64,000 nt of DNA from positions 3,534,001 to 3,598,000 of the forward strand of contig NC_013947.1 in the NCBI RefSeq assembly GCF_000024545.1. The letters are read 5' to 3'. The position numbers and the translations under genes are program-made. The DNA is from Stackebrandtia nassauensis DSM 44728 (GTDB lineage: Bacteria > Actinomycetota > Actinomycetes > Mycobacteriales > Micromonosporaceae). The notes under the pieces were generated by a model. That model was not told where the DNA came from, searched no databases, and saw nothing but the letters and a program-made list of their open reading frames with translations. The number at the start of each line of letters is the position of its first letter. The first letter of the stretch is position 1. Below, in pieces: positions 42,869 through 51,028 of the stretch.

Positions 42869-43202
42869 GTGGGAGATGACTCGAAACCTAACCTGATCGG
42901 CCGTCTCGAACGACTCCGCCGCATGGCCACCCGCTGTCGGATTGCCGCCCCCGGCTGGAACAGGGGCCGGGCAGTTCGCTGCCGACCTCCCGCGAGATCG
43001 CCAGTTCCCTGCGTGCCAAGGGACACCGGCTGTCGCCACGCGCGGTCGACGCCCACATCGACTACCTGCTGGACAAGCTCGACGCCCGGCCCCCGGCGAT
43101 GATCGGGGCGGCAACCGGCGCGGCTGGAAACGTGAAACCCTCGTCGCCCGGGCGCTGCGGCTGCGACTGCTGCCGCGCCGCGGTCAGTTCTCGCTGACCT
43201 AG
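42869..43202 (+). pseudogene. Remnant of a winged-HTH regulator, spread over three frames
   Basis: One frame (from 42869) reads KPNLIGRLERLRRMATR; the next frame gives SLPTSREIASSLRAKGHRLS and PRAVDAHIDYLLDKLDARPP; the third gives GWKRETLVARALRLRLL to 43202. Together these resemble a FHA-linked winged helix-turn-helix segment of actinobacteria. At least two indels separate them. The 238 bp before it (42631-42868) hold nothing I can identify. Confidence 0.45.
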
Positions 43203-44176
43203 AAACCCGCCACCGGGTGCGGGACGTAGGGCCGCTCCAGTTGGTCGACCTCGGCCTCGGTGAGTTCGATGTCGATGGCTCCCAGGGCATCGGCGAGCTG
43301 ACCGGGCTTGGTGACACCGACGATCGGGGCGGTGACCGCCGGACGGCTGGCCAGCCACGCGAGGCTTACCTGCGCTCGGGAGACACCCCGGGTCTCAGCG
43401 ACCTGACCGACGCCGTCGATGATCGCCCGGTCGGCGTCATCGTATCCCTTGTAGAGACTGTCGCCGAAGGCGTCGTCCCCGGTTCGCCGCGTCTCGACGC
43501 CCACCGGCCGGGCCAGACGGCCCCGCGCCAGCGGGCTCCACGGCAGCGATCCGATGCCCTGGTCCAGGCACAGCGGCAGCATCTCCCGCTCCTCCTCCCG
43601 GTTGAGCAGGTTGTAGTGGTTCTGCATCGTGACGAACCGCGTCCCCCCGTAGGCGTCGGCGGTGAACAGCGCCTTGGCGAACTGCCAGGCGTACATAGAC
43701 GAGGCGCCGATGTAGCGGGCCTTGCCTGCCTTCACCACGTCGTGCAGGGCTTCCAGGGTCTCCTCGATCGGCGTGTTCGCGTCCCAGCGGTGGATCTGGT
43801 AGAGGTCGACGTAGTCGGTGCCCAGCCGACGCAGGCTGGCGTCGATCTCGGTCAGGATCGCCTTGCGCGACAGTCCACCGCCGTTGGGGCCCGGCCGCAT
43901 CGCGCCGAAGACCTTGGTGGCGATGACGAGCTCGTCCCGGCGGCCCATGTCCCGCAGGGCGGCGCCGACGATCTCCTCACTGGACCCGTCGGAGTAGACG
44001 TTGGCGGTGTCGAAGAAGTTGATGCCCGCCTCCAGGGCGTCGCGGATGATCGCGCGACTGTCCTCTGTCCCGAGTGTCCAGGTGTCGGCACCGCGATCGG
44101 GTTCGCCGAAACTCATGCAGCCCAGGCAAAGGCGGGATACTTCCAGTCCGGTTGACCCGAGTCGGACGTACTTCAC
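43199..44176 (-). CDS. Aldo/keto reductase
   Basis: A 325-aa TIM-barrel AKR with the catalytic tetrad: Asp and Tyr in [11 protein letters not shown], Lys in VIATKVFG, His in LYQIHRWD, plus [12 protein letters not shown] for NADPH binding. The GTG at 44176 follows GGAGGG and gives the usual [14 protein letters not shown] start. It reduces aldehydes or ketones with NADPH; substrate unknown. Divergent from the DinB gene at 44317. Confidence 0.92.
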   Translation of the reverse strand: MKYVRLGSTGLEVSRLCLGCMSFGEPDRGADTWTLGTEDSRAIIRDALEAGINFFDTANVYSDGSSEEIVGAALRDMGRRDELVIATKVFGAMRPGPNGGGLSRKAILTEIDASLRRLGTDYVDLYQIHRWDANTPIEETLEALHDVVKAGKARYIGASSMYAWQFAKALFTADAYGGTRFVTMQNHYNLLNREEEREMLPLCLDQGIGSLPWSPLARGRLARPVGVETRRTGDDAFGDSLYKGYDDADRAIIDGVGQVAETRGVSRAQVSLAWLASRPAVTAPIVGVTKPGQLADALGAIDIELTEAEVDQLERPYVPHPVAGF

Positions 44177-44316
44177 GGCGATCCCTCCATGGGTGTTGTG
44201 AACACTTCCGCCAACCACGATAGGGGGTCGGACGGAGGGTTTCGAGGTCGTCGTGGGACTTGCCGGAACGGCAAGGATTCTCGCCGCTTCGGGCACGGCT
44301 GGCGAGACTGAGGATC

Positions 44317-44814
44317 ATGCCTAGTACCGCCCGCCGCCGCCGTCGCGACGCGCCTCCGCCTCGGACCGGAGGCAGCGAGATGGAGACTCTGCGGGGTTTC
44401 CTCGACTACCTGCGGGACTCGATCGCCGCGAAGGTCGACAACGCGCCAGATCCGCAGGCTCGGGCCGCCGCGGTTCCGTCGGGGACGAACCTGCTCGGTC
44501 TGCTCAACCACGTGACCTTCGTGGAGCGCGCGACCTTCCTCGGCGAGCGCGTCACCGACTGGAAGGCGACGTTCCACGCGTCGGCCGAGGACGGTGTCGC
44601 CGAGGTCGTCGCCCGCTACCGGGAAACGGTCGAGCGCGCCAACGAGGTGCTCGACGGGTGCACGGATCTGGGCGCGCCACTCCCCCGGCAGCGACCGGGT
44701 CGCTCGGCTCCCAGCGTCCGTTGGGCGTTGACCCACCTGATCGAGGAGACGGGCCGCCACGCGGGACACGCGGACATCCTGCGCGAGCTGATCGACGGGT
44801 CCACCGGACGCTGA
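44317..44814 (+). CDS. DinB-superfamily DUF664 protein
   Basis: A 165-aa four-helix protein with the DUF664 signature: PPPRTGG, TLRGFLDYLRDSIAAKV, GLLNHVTFVERATFLG with the first metal His, and a late LTHLIEETGRHAGHADILREL with two more. These are probable thiol transferases acting with mycothiol. The ATG at 44317 gives the usual family N-terminus. The ribosome-binding site is weak. Confidence 0.88.
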   Translation: MPSTARRRRRDAPPPRTGGSEMETLRGFLDYLRDSIAAKVDNAPDPQARAAAVPSGTNLLGLLNHVTFVERATFLGERVTDWKATFHASAEDGVAEVVARYRETVERANEVLDGCTDLGAPLPRQRPGRSAPSVRWALTHLIEETGRHAGHADILRELIDGSTGR

Positions 44815-44820
44815 GGCTGC

Positions 44821-46176
44821 TCAGCGGGCGGGCTGCGGCGGCTCGGGGTCCTCGGGCGCGGCGGCGCGATAGTCCTCGGCGGCGTACGGCGAGGGCGTGA
44901 AGCCCTGCGGCTGCGCCGGATCGCCCGGGACGGGCGGCACCGGCGGGGCGGGCGGCGGGAGCGGCTGACCCAGTTGCGGTACGGGTGGCGGGGCTGGCTG
45001 GCCTAGGGGCGGGACCACTTGGCCCGGCTGCGGCGCGGGCGGCATATTCGGCTGGCTCAACTGCGGCGCGGGCGGCACAACCGGCTGGCCCAAGGGCGGG
45101 ACCACTTGGCCCGGCTGCGGTGTGGCGTATCCGTGTGGGGCGCCCGGCGGGTAGCCCGTGGCCGGGTACATCCCCGTCGTCGGTGGCGGGACGACGCCGG
45201 GGAGCGCTTCGGGTTCCTCGCCGCGTCGCTTGATCCGCTTCAAGGCCTGCCGCCCCTTGTCGGTGACGCCCTTGCTCGCCTGCCGTAGCTGTTGGGCGCG
45301 TTCGGAACTCAGCACTTTCTGGACGTGTTCGAGTTCGGCGAGGTTGCGGGAGCGCTCGGCGACCGCGCGGCCGCCCCTGGCGAGGTGGGTTGCCGCGAAC
45401 TGTCCACCCCGGACGGCGCCGCGGGCCATGACTTCATACAGCTGGCCCTGCGGTGCCGTCGTCCCCGCCGCCATGTCGGCCAGGCTGCGGTGCCGACCCC
45501 ACAGCACCGGCAGTCCGTTGGCGAGGAAGAACATCACGGACACCATCCAGCACAGCACGCTCAACGTGAACTGCCCCAACAACAGCAGGCAGCACGCCAG
45601 CGAGAACAACCCCGTGTCGGCCATCGCCGAGACCGCCGCCCGCCGGGCGGCGCGCCCCTTGCCAGGCTTGGCCTTCACGGTGTCGGACGCTTCGGGCACG
45701 ACCCGCACGTCCAACAGCATCTTGCCCACAGTGCGTCCGGTCCAGGCCAGCGCGATGAACAGGTACAGGAAGTGGATCACGACGAGCAGCGCGAAGCCCT
45801 GGATGATCAGCGACGACACTATGCCCCACACGTCGGCGCCGGTCTTGGTGGCCACCTTCGCGATGTCGCCGCCGGAGCTGAACAGGTTCTTCAGCGCCGA
45901 GTGCGCCGACGAACCCACGCCCGAGAACGGGCTGACGATCCGCCGGTACGTCAGGTAGCCCAGTCCGGCGGCCACGATGCGGATCAACATGATGTCGACG
46001 AACCAGGCCAGCCCCCGGCGCCACCACACCGCGCCGTCCAGGGCGGGTGGCTCAGCGGGCACCGCCTCCGGCGGTGGCGTGTATCCCGGGGCCGGGAGCT
46101 GCGGTTGCGCAGCATACGGCGGTGGCACAGGTGGCGACTGCCACGGTTCGGGCCCGGGTGACGGGGGTTGGTACAT
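44821..46176 (-). CDS. RDD-family membrane protein with Pro-rich tails
   Basis: The 451-aa protein has a Pro-rich N-terminus, an RDD domain (WWRRGLAWFVDIMLIRIVA, TGRTVGKMLLDVRV, and a third TM region with LWGRHRSLADMAAGT) and a long cytoplasmic tail of QPGQVVPPLGQP-like repeats. RDD proteins may transport ions or act as envelope scaffolds. It is the last gene of an operon with two tandem anchored paralogues. The ATG at 46176 is better placed than the GTG at 46182. Confidence 0.85.
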   Translation of the reverse strand: MYQPPSPGPEPWQSPPVPPPYAAQPQLPAPGYTPPPEAVPAEPPALDGAVWWRRGLAWFVDIMLIRIVAAGLGYLTYRRIVSPFSGVGSSAHSALKNLFSSGGDIAKVATKTGADVWGIVSSLIIQGFALLVVIHFLYLFIALAWTGRTVGKMLLDVRVVPEASDTVKAKPGKGRAARRAAVSAMADTGLFSLACCLLLLGQFTLSVLCWMVSVMFFLANGLPVLWGRHRSLADMAAGTTAPQGQLYEVMARGAVRGGQFAATHLARGGRAVAERSRNLAELEHVQKVLSSERAQQLRQASKGVTDKGRQALKRIKRRGEEPEALPGVVPPPTTGMYPATGYPPGAPHGYATPQPGQVVPPLGQPVVPPAPQLSQPNMPPAPQPGQVVPPLGQPAPPPVPQLGQPLPPPAPPVPPVPGDPAQPQGFTPSPYAAEDYRAAAPEDPEPPQPAR

Positions 46177-46260
46177 CGACACGCCTTTCGGAAAACGCGA
46201 GGATATCGGGAATCCGATTCACATATCGTACGCATGCCGATGTGGCGGTGTGTTGGAGTC

Positions 46261-47373
46261 CTATTCGAGTAGCTCACCGCAGGTGTAGGACAGCGCGCCC
46301 TCTGACTCGGAGACGAATTCGAACTCCATGGGCTCGGCGAGCGTGACGGTCGTCATATCCAGGTTGACGCCGCAGTCGCCCTTGAACTTCCCGACCGGTT
46401 CACCGGAACTGGATATGTCGGTGCCTGTGCCACTGATCGTCAGTTTTCCCGGTTCGACAGTCCGGATGCCGAAACCCTCTGACTTCAGTATCAGTCGAAC
46501 CGTGGGATGATCCTTGACCTTCCATGTGACCTCTTCGGTCTGATAAAGGTCGTCGTCGATCGATACGATGCCCCTGTCCGTGTACATGGCACCCGAGAAC
46601 GGACACCCTTCCGGATCGATGTGTTTGGACTTCACGCATTCATCGATCCAGTCGGCCAGTTGCCGATTCACTTCGGTGTCCAGGTCCTTGCCGGACTTGA
46701 GGACGGGTAGGTATGTCTCGGGCGGCAGTAGGTCCCCTTCCTCGGGCACATCGGCGGACGGAACGGCCACATAGGTCGGCTCGGAGAGCTCGAACAGGCT
46801 CGCACTGTCGCGGAAGGCTCGGTACGCACCGGGGAACATCCACATCAACCCGGAATCCTCGACGATGGTGCCGTTGAACTCGACGAACTCCATCGGGAGC
46901 TCACTCATGTCTACTTTGATGAGTGGATTGAGGATGCGCCAGCCGTCCGGCCCCTTCTCGTCCAGATGGAACCGACCCTGCCGGGATGTCTTGTCGGCCG
47001 CGGTGATCGTCACGTCGACGGTCGCGGTCTCGTCTTGCTCCTCGTGGCGGCGCACCAGTTGGGTGACCTCCCAGTCGGTGGCCATGGCCTTGTCGACGAG
47101 CAGTTCGCTCGACGCCTTGGTGAGTTCGTCCACCGACGACGCGTACTCCAACGCGGCCTCGGCGTCTCCGGATCGCAGCTCGGAAAGGTAGTCGTCGACG
47201 ACACCTTCCGGACCCGATCCCATCGCCGAGTAGACGATCACGCTCGCGGCGATGACGGTGACCCCGGCGACGACTCCGCCGATGACCGTGAGCCGCTTAC
47301 GAGTGTCGGTCCAATGGGGCGGCGACTGGAGTCTCGCCAGGAGACGCTTCTTTTCCGGTGGTGTTTCGGTCAC
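46261..47373 (-). CDS. Membrane-anchored paralogue A of unknown function
   Basis: A 370-aa protein with one TM segment near 28-50 (LTVIGGVVAGVTVIAASVIV) and an extracellular part. The latter starts with a DUF4878-like helix (VVDDYLSELRSGDAEAALEY), then beta-rich regions with Cys in DECVKSKH, EGCPFSGAMY, GDCGVNLD and YTCGELLE. The same plan, including cysteine spacing, is seen in the neighbour at 47378, which lies 4 bp upstream, so this is a tandem duplication. Function unknown. Confidence 0.82.
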   Translation of the reverse strand: MTETPPEKKRLLARLQSPPHWTDTRKRLTVIGGVVAGVTVIAASVIVYSAMGSGPEGVVDDYLSELRSGDAEAALEYASSVDELTKASSELLVDKAMATDWEVTQLVRRHEEQDETATVDVTITAADKTSRQGRFHLDEKGPDGWRILNPLIKVDMSELPMEFVEFNGTIVEDSGLMWMFPGAYRAFRDSASLFELSEPTYVAVPSADVPEEGDLLPPETYLPVLKSGKDLDTEVNRQLADWIDECVKSKHIDPEGCPFSGAMYTDRGIVSIDDDLYQTEEVTWKVKDHPTVRLILKSEGFGIRTVEPGKLTISGTGTDISSSGEPVGKFKGDCGVNLDMTTVTLAEPMEFEFVSESEGALSYTCGELLE

Positions 47374-47377
47374 TGGC

Positions 47378-48529
47378 CTACCCCTCTTCGCTGCCGCAGG
47401 TATCGATGCCGAATCCCGACTGCGGGGCCAAGCCGTAACCGTCGAAAACCTCTGGGTTCACGCGCGGTTCGCCGTCCGGTCCCAGGACGACGCGCAAGTA
47501 CTCCCCCGACACCTCACACTCGGCGGTCAGCTTCACGTCGCCGTCGTCGAAGTTCGAGGCGGCGGCCGTCAGCTTGATGACGCCGGGATCGTTGACGACG
47601 ACCTCCAACCCCGGCCAGTAATGGTTGTTCAACAACGAGCCGGTGACCCGCACTCGCGGATATTCCTTGACCTTCCAGGTCACGTCGTGAATATCGTGGT
47701 ACTCCTCGTCGTCGGTGCGGTAGTAGGAATCGACGCCGAACGGGCACAGCGCGGGCTGTCGCACCTTGAACGTGGCGCAATCGTCGACCAGCTTGTTGAC
47801 GCCTTCCTGCACGTCGTCCTGGGCGGTGTCGGTGAGCTCCAGTACCGGTGGGCTCACCGCCATCGCTTGCGCGTCATCTTCAGGCAGCATCAGTTCGCCG
47901 GGCTCTGGTTCGGTGGATGTGCCGTTCAGGTCACCGAAGAAGGTGTACAGACCCGGCAGGAGCTTGTATTCGGTCGGGGAGCCTCTGCCAGCGTCGTACC
48001 CGAACAATTCGTCGGCGACGACGGTCTTGTCGTTGACCTGGATATACGTCAGCGAGCCCATCGGCATCGTGACCGAGACGAAGGGATCGACGATTTTCCA
48101 CTCACCGCTGGCGTCGCTGAGCGTGATGGTGCCGTCAACCCGCTTCTTGTCGTTGCCGATCGTGACATCGACACGCTCCTCGCCGTAGCTGTCTTCGGTG
48201 GCGCTCAGCTTCGCCTCCAACAGTTCCCAGCCGTCGGCGATGGCGTCGGGATGCATGAAGATCGCCTGCTCCCCGAACGGCACCCCGTAGCCGTCCCACG
48301 CGACCAGGCTCAACGCCCCCTCGACGTCCTTGTCCACGATCGCGTCGAAGAAGTCCTCGACGACGGCTTCGGGGCTGGTGGAGTCGTCGACCCATGCGAT
48401 GACTCCGAACAGGGCGACCAGCACCGCGAGCACCGTTCCGCCCACGAGGAGCTTGCGGCGCCGCGGGTCGGGCGGCGATGGTTCCTCGTCCGGTGGCGCG
48501 GACTCGGCTTCGGGCACGTGGTTCGTCAC
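47378..48529 (-). CDS. Membrane-anchored paralogue B of unknown function
   Basis: A 383-aa protein built like its neighbour: TM (LLVGGTVLAVLVALFGVI), VVEDFFDAIVDKDVEGALSL helix, then two beta-rich regions with Cys in DDCATFKV, ALCPFGVD, TAECEVSG and DTCGSEEG. The GTG at 48529 has GGAG at 7 bp and gives VTNHVPEAES. It is the first gene of the operon with paralogue A and the RDD protein. Sequence identity is modest, so the duplication is old. Confidence 0.8.
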   Translation of the reverse strand: MTNHVPEAESAPPDEEPSPPDPRRRKLLVGGTVLAVLVALFGVIAWVDDSTSPEAVVEDFFDAIVDKDVEGALSLVAWDGYGVPFGEQAIFMHPDAIADGWELLEAKLSATEDSYGEERVDVTIGNDKKRVDGTITLSDASGEWKIVDPFVSVTMPMGSLTYIQVNDKTVVADELFGYDAGRGSPTEYKLLPGLYTFFGDLNGTSTEPEPGELMLPEDDAQAMAVSPPVLELTDTAQDDVQEGVNKLVDDCATFKVRQPALCPFGVDSYYRTDDEEYHDIHDVTWKVKEYPRVRVTGSLLNNHYWPGLEVVVNDPGVIKLTAAASNFDDGDVKLTAECEVSGEYLRVVLGPDGEPRVNPEVFDGYGLAPQSGFGIDTCGSEEG

Positions 48530-48679
48530 AAGGGGGCTCCATATTGGGGTGACAGTGCGCGCAAGTGTATGGAGCTTTCGCGGCCGTGACCAGGCTTCCC
48601 GCCCGTCAAAGTGCCGAAGTCCGGCCGAACGGACAGGTACTAGGCCCGAACGTAGGGCTTCGGCGATCACACTGGACGG

Positions 48680-49531
48680 TCAGCGCACGCTGGACGCCAT
48701 CTGCTCCAGGCGGCGGACGCGTTCGCGCATCGGCGGGTGGGTCGAGAACAGCTTCGACAGGCCGCCGCCGCGGAACGGGTTGGAGATCATGAGGTGGGCG
48801 CTGTGGGTGACCGGTCCGTCGGCGCGCAGCGGGAGCCGGTCACCGGCTCCTGAGATCTTGCGCAGGGCGCTGGCCAGGGCGAGCGGGTCGCCGGTCAGTT
48901 CGGCTCCGGAGGCGTCGGCCTGGTATTCGCGGCTGCGGCTGATCGCCATCTGGATGACGCCAGCGGCCACCGGTCCGAGGATCATCGTCAGCAGCAGGAC
49001 CAGCGGGTTGGGGCCCTCACGGTCGTTTCCCAGTGGGATGAACCAGGCGATGTTGGCCAGCACGGTGACTATGGAGGCGAGCGCGCCCGCGACGCTGGAG
49101 ATCAGGATGTCCCGGTTGTACACGTGGGACAGTTCGTGGCCCAGGACGGCGCGCAGTTCGCGTTCGTCGAGGAGTTCGAGGATGCCGGAGGTGACGGCGA
49201 CGGCGGCGTGCTGGGGGTTGCGTCCGGTGGCGAAGGCGTTGGGTTGCGGTACCGGGCTGAGGTACAGGCGCGGCATCGGCTGGCCCGCGCGGTCGGCGAG
49301 TTCCCGGACCATCGCGTACAGGCGGGGTGCCTGCGCCTGGCTGACCGGCTGGGCGCGCATGGAGCGCAGCGCGATCTTGTCGGAGTTGAAGTAGGTGAAC
49401 GCGTTCATGCCGATGGCGACGACGGCGGCGATGGCCAGCCCCGTACCGCCGCCCAGTGCGTAGCCGACGCCGATGATCAGGGCCGACATCAGGCCCAGCA
49501 GCATGGCGGTCTTCAAGCCGTTGTGGTGCAT
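48680..49531 (-). CDS. htpX: HtpX-type membrane metallopeptidase
   Basis: A 283-aa M48 protease with two N-terminal TM segments, the HExxH zinc motif in [13 protein letters not shown], two more TM segments, the third ligand Glu in [10 protein letters not shown] and a C-terminal [10 protein letters not shown]. It degrades damaged membrane proteins. The ATG at 49531 has GGGGGA at a proper distance; the GTG at 49537 is too close. Confidence 0.95.
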   Translation of the reverse strand: MHHNGLKTAMLLGLMSALIIGVGYALGGGTGLAIAAVVAIGMNAFTYFNSDKIALRSMRAQPVSQAQAPRLYAMVRELADRAGQPMPRLYLSPVPQPNAFATGRNPQHAAVAVTSGILELLDERELRAVLGHELSHVYNRDILISSVAGALASIVTVLANIAWFIPLGNDREGPNPLVLLLTMILGPVAAGVIQMAISRSREYQADASGAELTGDPLALASALRKISGAGDRLPLRADGPVTHSAHLMISNPFRGGGLSKLFSTHPPMRERVRRLEQMASSVR

Positions 49532-49633
49532 TCTCACTCCCCCGGTGTCGTGACGCCATGATCAACACCGGTGCCGGTCGTGATCTTCCCGTGGGGGTTA
49601 CCCGTCACAGTCGCGGCGAAACCGTGAGTATGG

Positions 49634-49670
49634 CCCGGCCATGGCGAGCTCGCGTTTCTCCATGGCCGGG
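49634..49670. terminator. Hairpin terminator for the epoxide hydrolase gene
   Basis: CCCGGCCATGG (49634-49644) pairs exactly with CCATGGCCGGG (49660-49670) across 15 bases. It is 25 bp past the end of the minus-strand epoxide hydrolase and upstream of htpX. Confidence 0.6.
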
Positions 49671-49694
49671 ACCGGTTCGTTCAGCCGGACACGG

Positions 49695-50822
49695 TCAGAC
49701 TTCGACGTGTTCGGTGAAGAACTTCCTGATGTCGCCCGCCAGCAGGTCGCCCGCGTCGTGGGCGGCCCAGTGGCTGCCGCGGTCGAACTGGGACCACGCG
49801 ACGATGTTCTTGTGGTCGCGTTCGGCGAACTTGCGGATCGACTTCATGTCGTAGGCGAAACCGGCCAGGCCGATGGGCGTCGTGGTCGGTTCCTGGTTCG
49901 CCAGCGCGGTGTCGTGGTGGTTCTCGTAGTAGAACCGCGCCGCCGAGGCCGCGGTGTTGGTCAGCCAGTAGATGGTGGCGTTGGTGAGGACGATGTCGGG
50001 GTCGAGCGGGCCCAGCAACTGACCGATCCAGGCCAGCTGGCCCGCCGGGGAGTCGGCGAGCGCGTGGGCGAGCGTCTGGGGTTGCGCCTGCTGGGTGCGG
50101 TCGTGGATGGCGTACTCCAGGAACCCCTGCACGAACTGCATGTACTCGATGTCGTCCTGGGACAGGTCGTCGAACTCGCCCGGGTCCCCTTTGGGGAAGG
50201 AGAAGATCTGGGTGACGTGCACGCCGATGACGTGCGCGGCGTCGACCATGCCCAGTATTGGCGCGACGATCGCTCCGGCGTCGTTGCCGTGTACGCCGTA
50301 GCGCTGGTAGCCCAGGCGGCTCATCAGTTCGGCCCAGGCCTTGGCGACCCGGTTGGCGCTCCAGCCGGTGTCGTTGGTGGGTCCGGAGAACCCGAAGCCG
50401 GGCAGGTCGGGGATGACCAGGTGGAAGTCCGGTGACAGTGCGTCGATGAGGTCGAAGTACTCCACGAAGGTGTTGGGCCAGCCGTGGGTGAGGATCAGCG
50501 GGACGGCGTCGGGGTTGGCGGAGCGGACGTGGACGAAGTGGATGTCCTGTCCGTCGATCTCGGTGATGAAGTGCGGGTGGGAGTTGAGTTTGGTTTCCCA
50601 AGCACGCCAGTCGTAGTCGTCGCGCCAGCGTTTCACCAGGTCCTGAACCCAGGACAACGGGACGCCGTGCTGCCAGCCGGGCTGGATGGGCCCGGCGGTG
50701 GGAAGGGAGGCGACCTGGGCCGGTGGCAGCTCGTTGGTGAAACGGGTGCGGGCCAGGCGGTCGTTCAGATCGTCCAGGTCGGCCTGCGGAATCTCGATGC
50801 GGAAGGGGCGGATCTGGGTCAT
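49695..50822 (-). CDS. Epoxide hydrolase (alpha/beta hydrolase with EHN domain)
   Basis: The 375-aa protein starts with an EHN-type region (IRPFRIEIPQADLDDLNDRL, WQHGVPLSWVQDLVKRW) and carries a hydrolase core with oxyanion loop THGWPNTFVE, nucleophile Asp in GVHGNDAGA, and the late SQFDRGSHWA with His. It hydrolyses an epoxide to a diol, substrate unknown. AAAGGCA precedes the ATG. Divergent from the NB-ARC/TPR regulator. Confidence 0.92.
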   Translation of the reverse strand: MTQIRPFRIEIPQADLDDLNDRLARTRFTNELPPAQVASLPTAGPIQPGWQHGVPLSWVQDLVKRWRDDYDWRAWETKLNSHPHFITEIDGQDIHFVHVRSANPDAVPLILTHGWPNTFVEYFDLIDALSPDFHLVIPDLPGFGFSGPTNDTGWSANRVAKAWAELMSRLGYQRYGVHGNDAGAIVAPILGMVDAAHVIGVHVTQIFSFPKGDPGEFDDLSQDDIEYMQFVQGFLEYAIHDRTQQAQPQTLAHALADSPAGQLAWIGQLLGPLDPDIVLTNATIYWLTNTAASAARFYYENHHDTALANQEPTTTPIGLAGFAYDMKSIRKFAERDHKNIVAWSQFDRGSHWAAHDAGDLLAGDIRKFFTEHVEV

Positions 50823-50959
50823 GGACAGTGCCTTTCACAGAAGAACGCCGATCGGGGCACCGGTTTCCTGACATCGGCGAATCCAGCCAGTGCGGAGGGT
50901 GAGTCTGACTCGCGCATCGCCGCGGCGTCGAGCTTCCCGAACGAATCGAAACAAAGTTT

Positions 50960-51019
50960 CGTGAATGTCCGGAAATGTTCATTCACGGGTTGGGAACGGC
51001 CCTGTTCACGCTGCATACT
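50960..51019 (+). promoter_or_regulatory. Dyad and leaderless promoter of the NB-ARC/TPR regulator
   Basis: CGTGAATG (50960-50967) and CATTCACG (50980-50987) form an exact inverted repeat in the gap to the epoxide hydrolase gene. Next to it, TTGGGA (50990-50995) and CATACT (51014-51019) are 18 bp apart and place transcription start at about the GTG at 51029. The dyad may be an operator. Confidence 0.5.
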
Positions 51020-51028
51020 GAACCTGTT

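Noticed and set aside
44821-45180. DNA repeats in the tail of the RDD gene as a mobile or CRISPR-like repeat
   Set aside because: They are in-frame coding repeats (QPGQVVPPLGQP type) of a Pro-rich tail, with varied third positions and no spacers.
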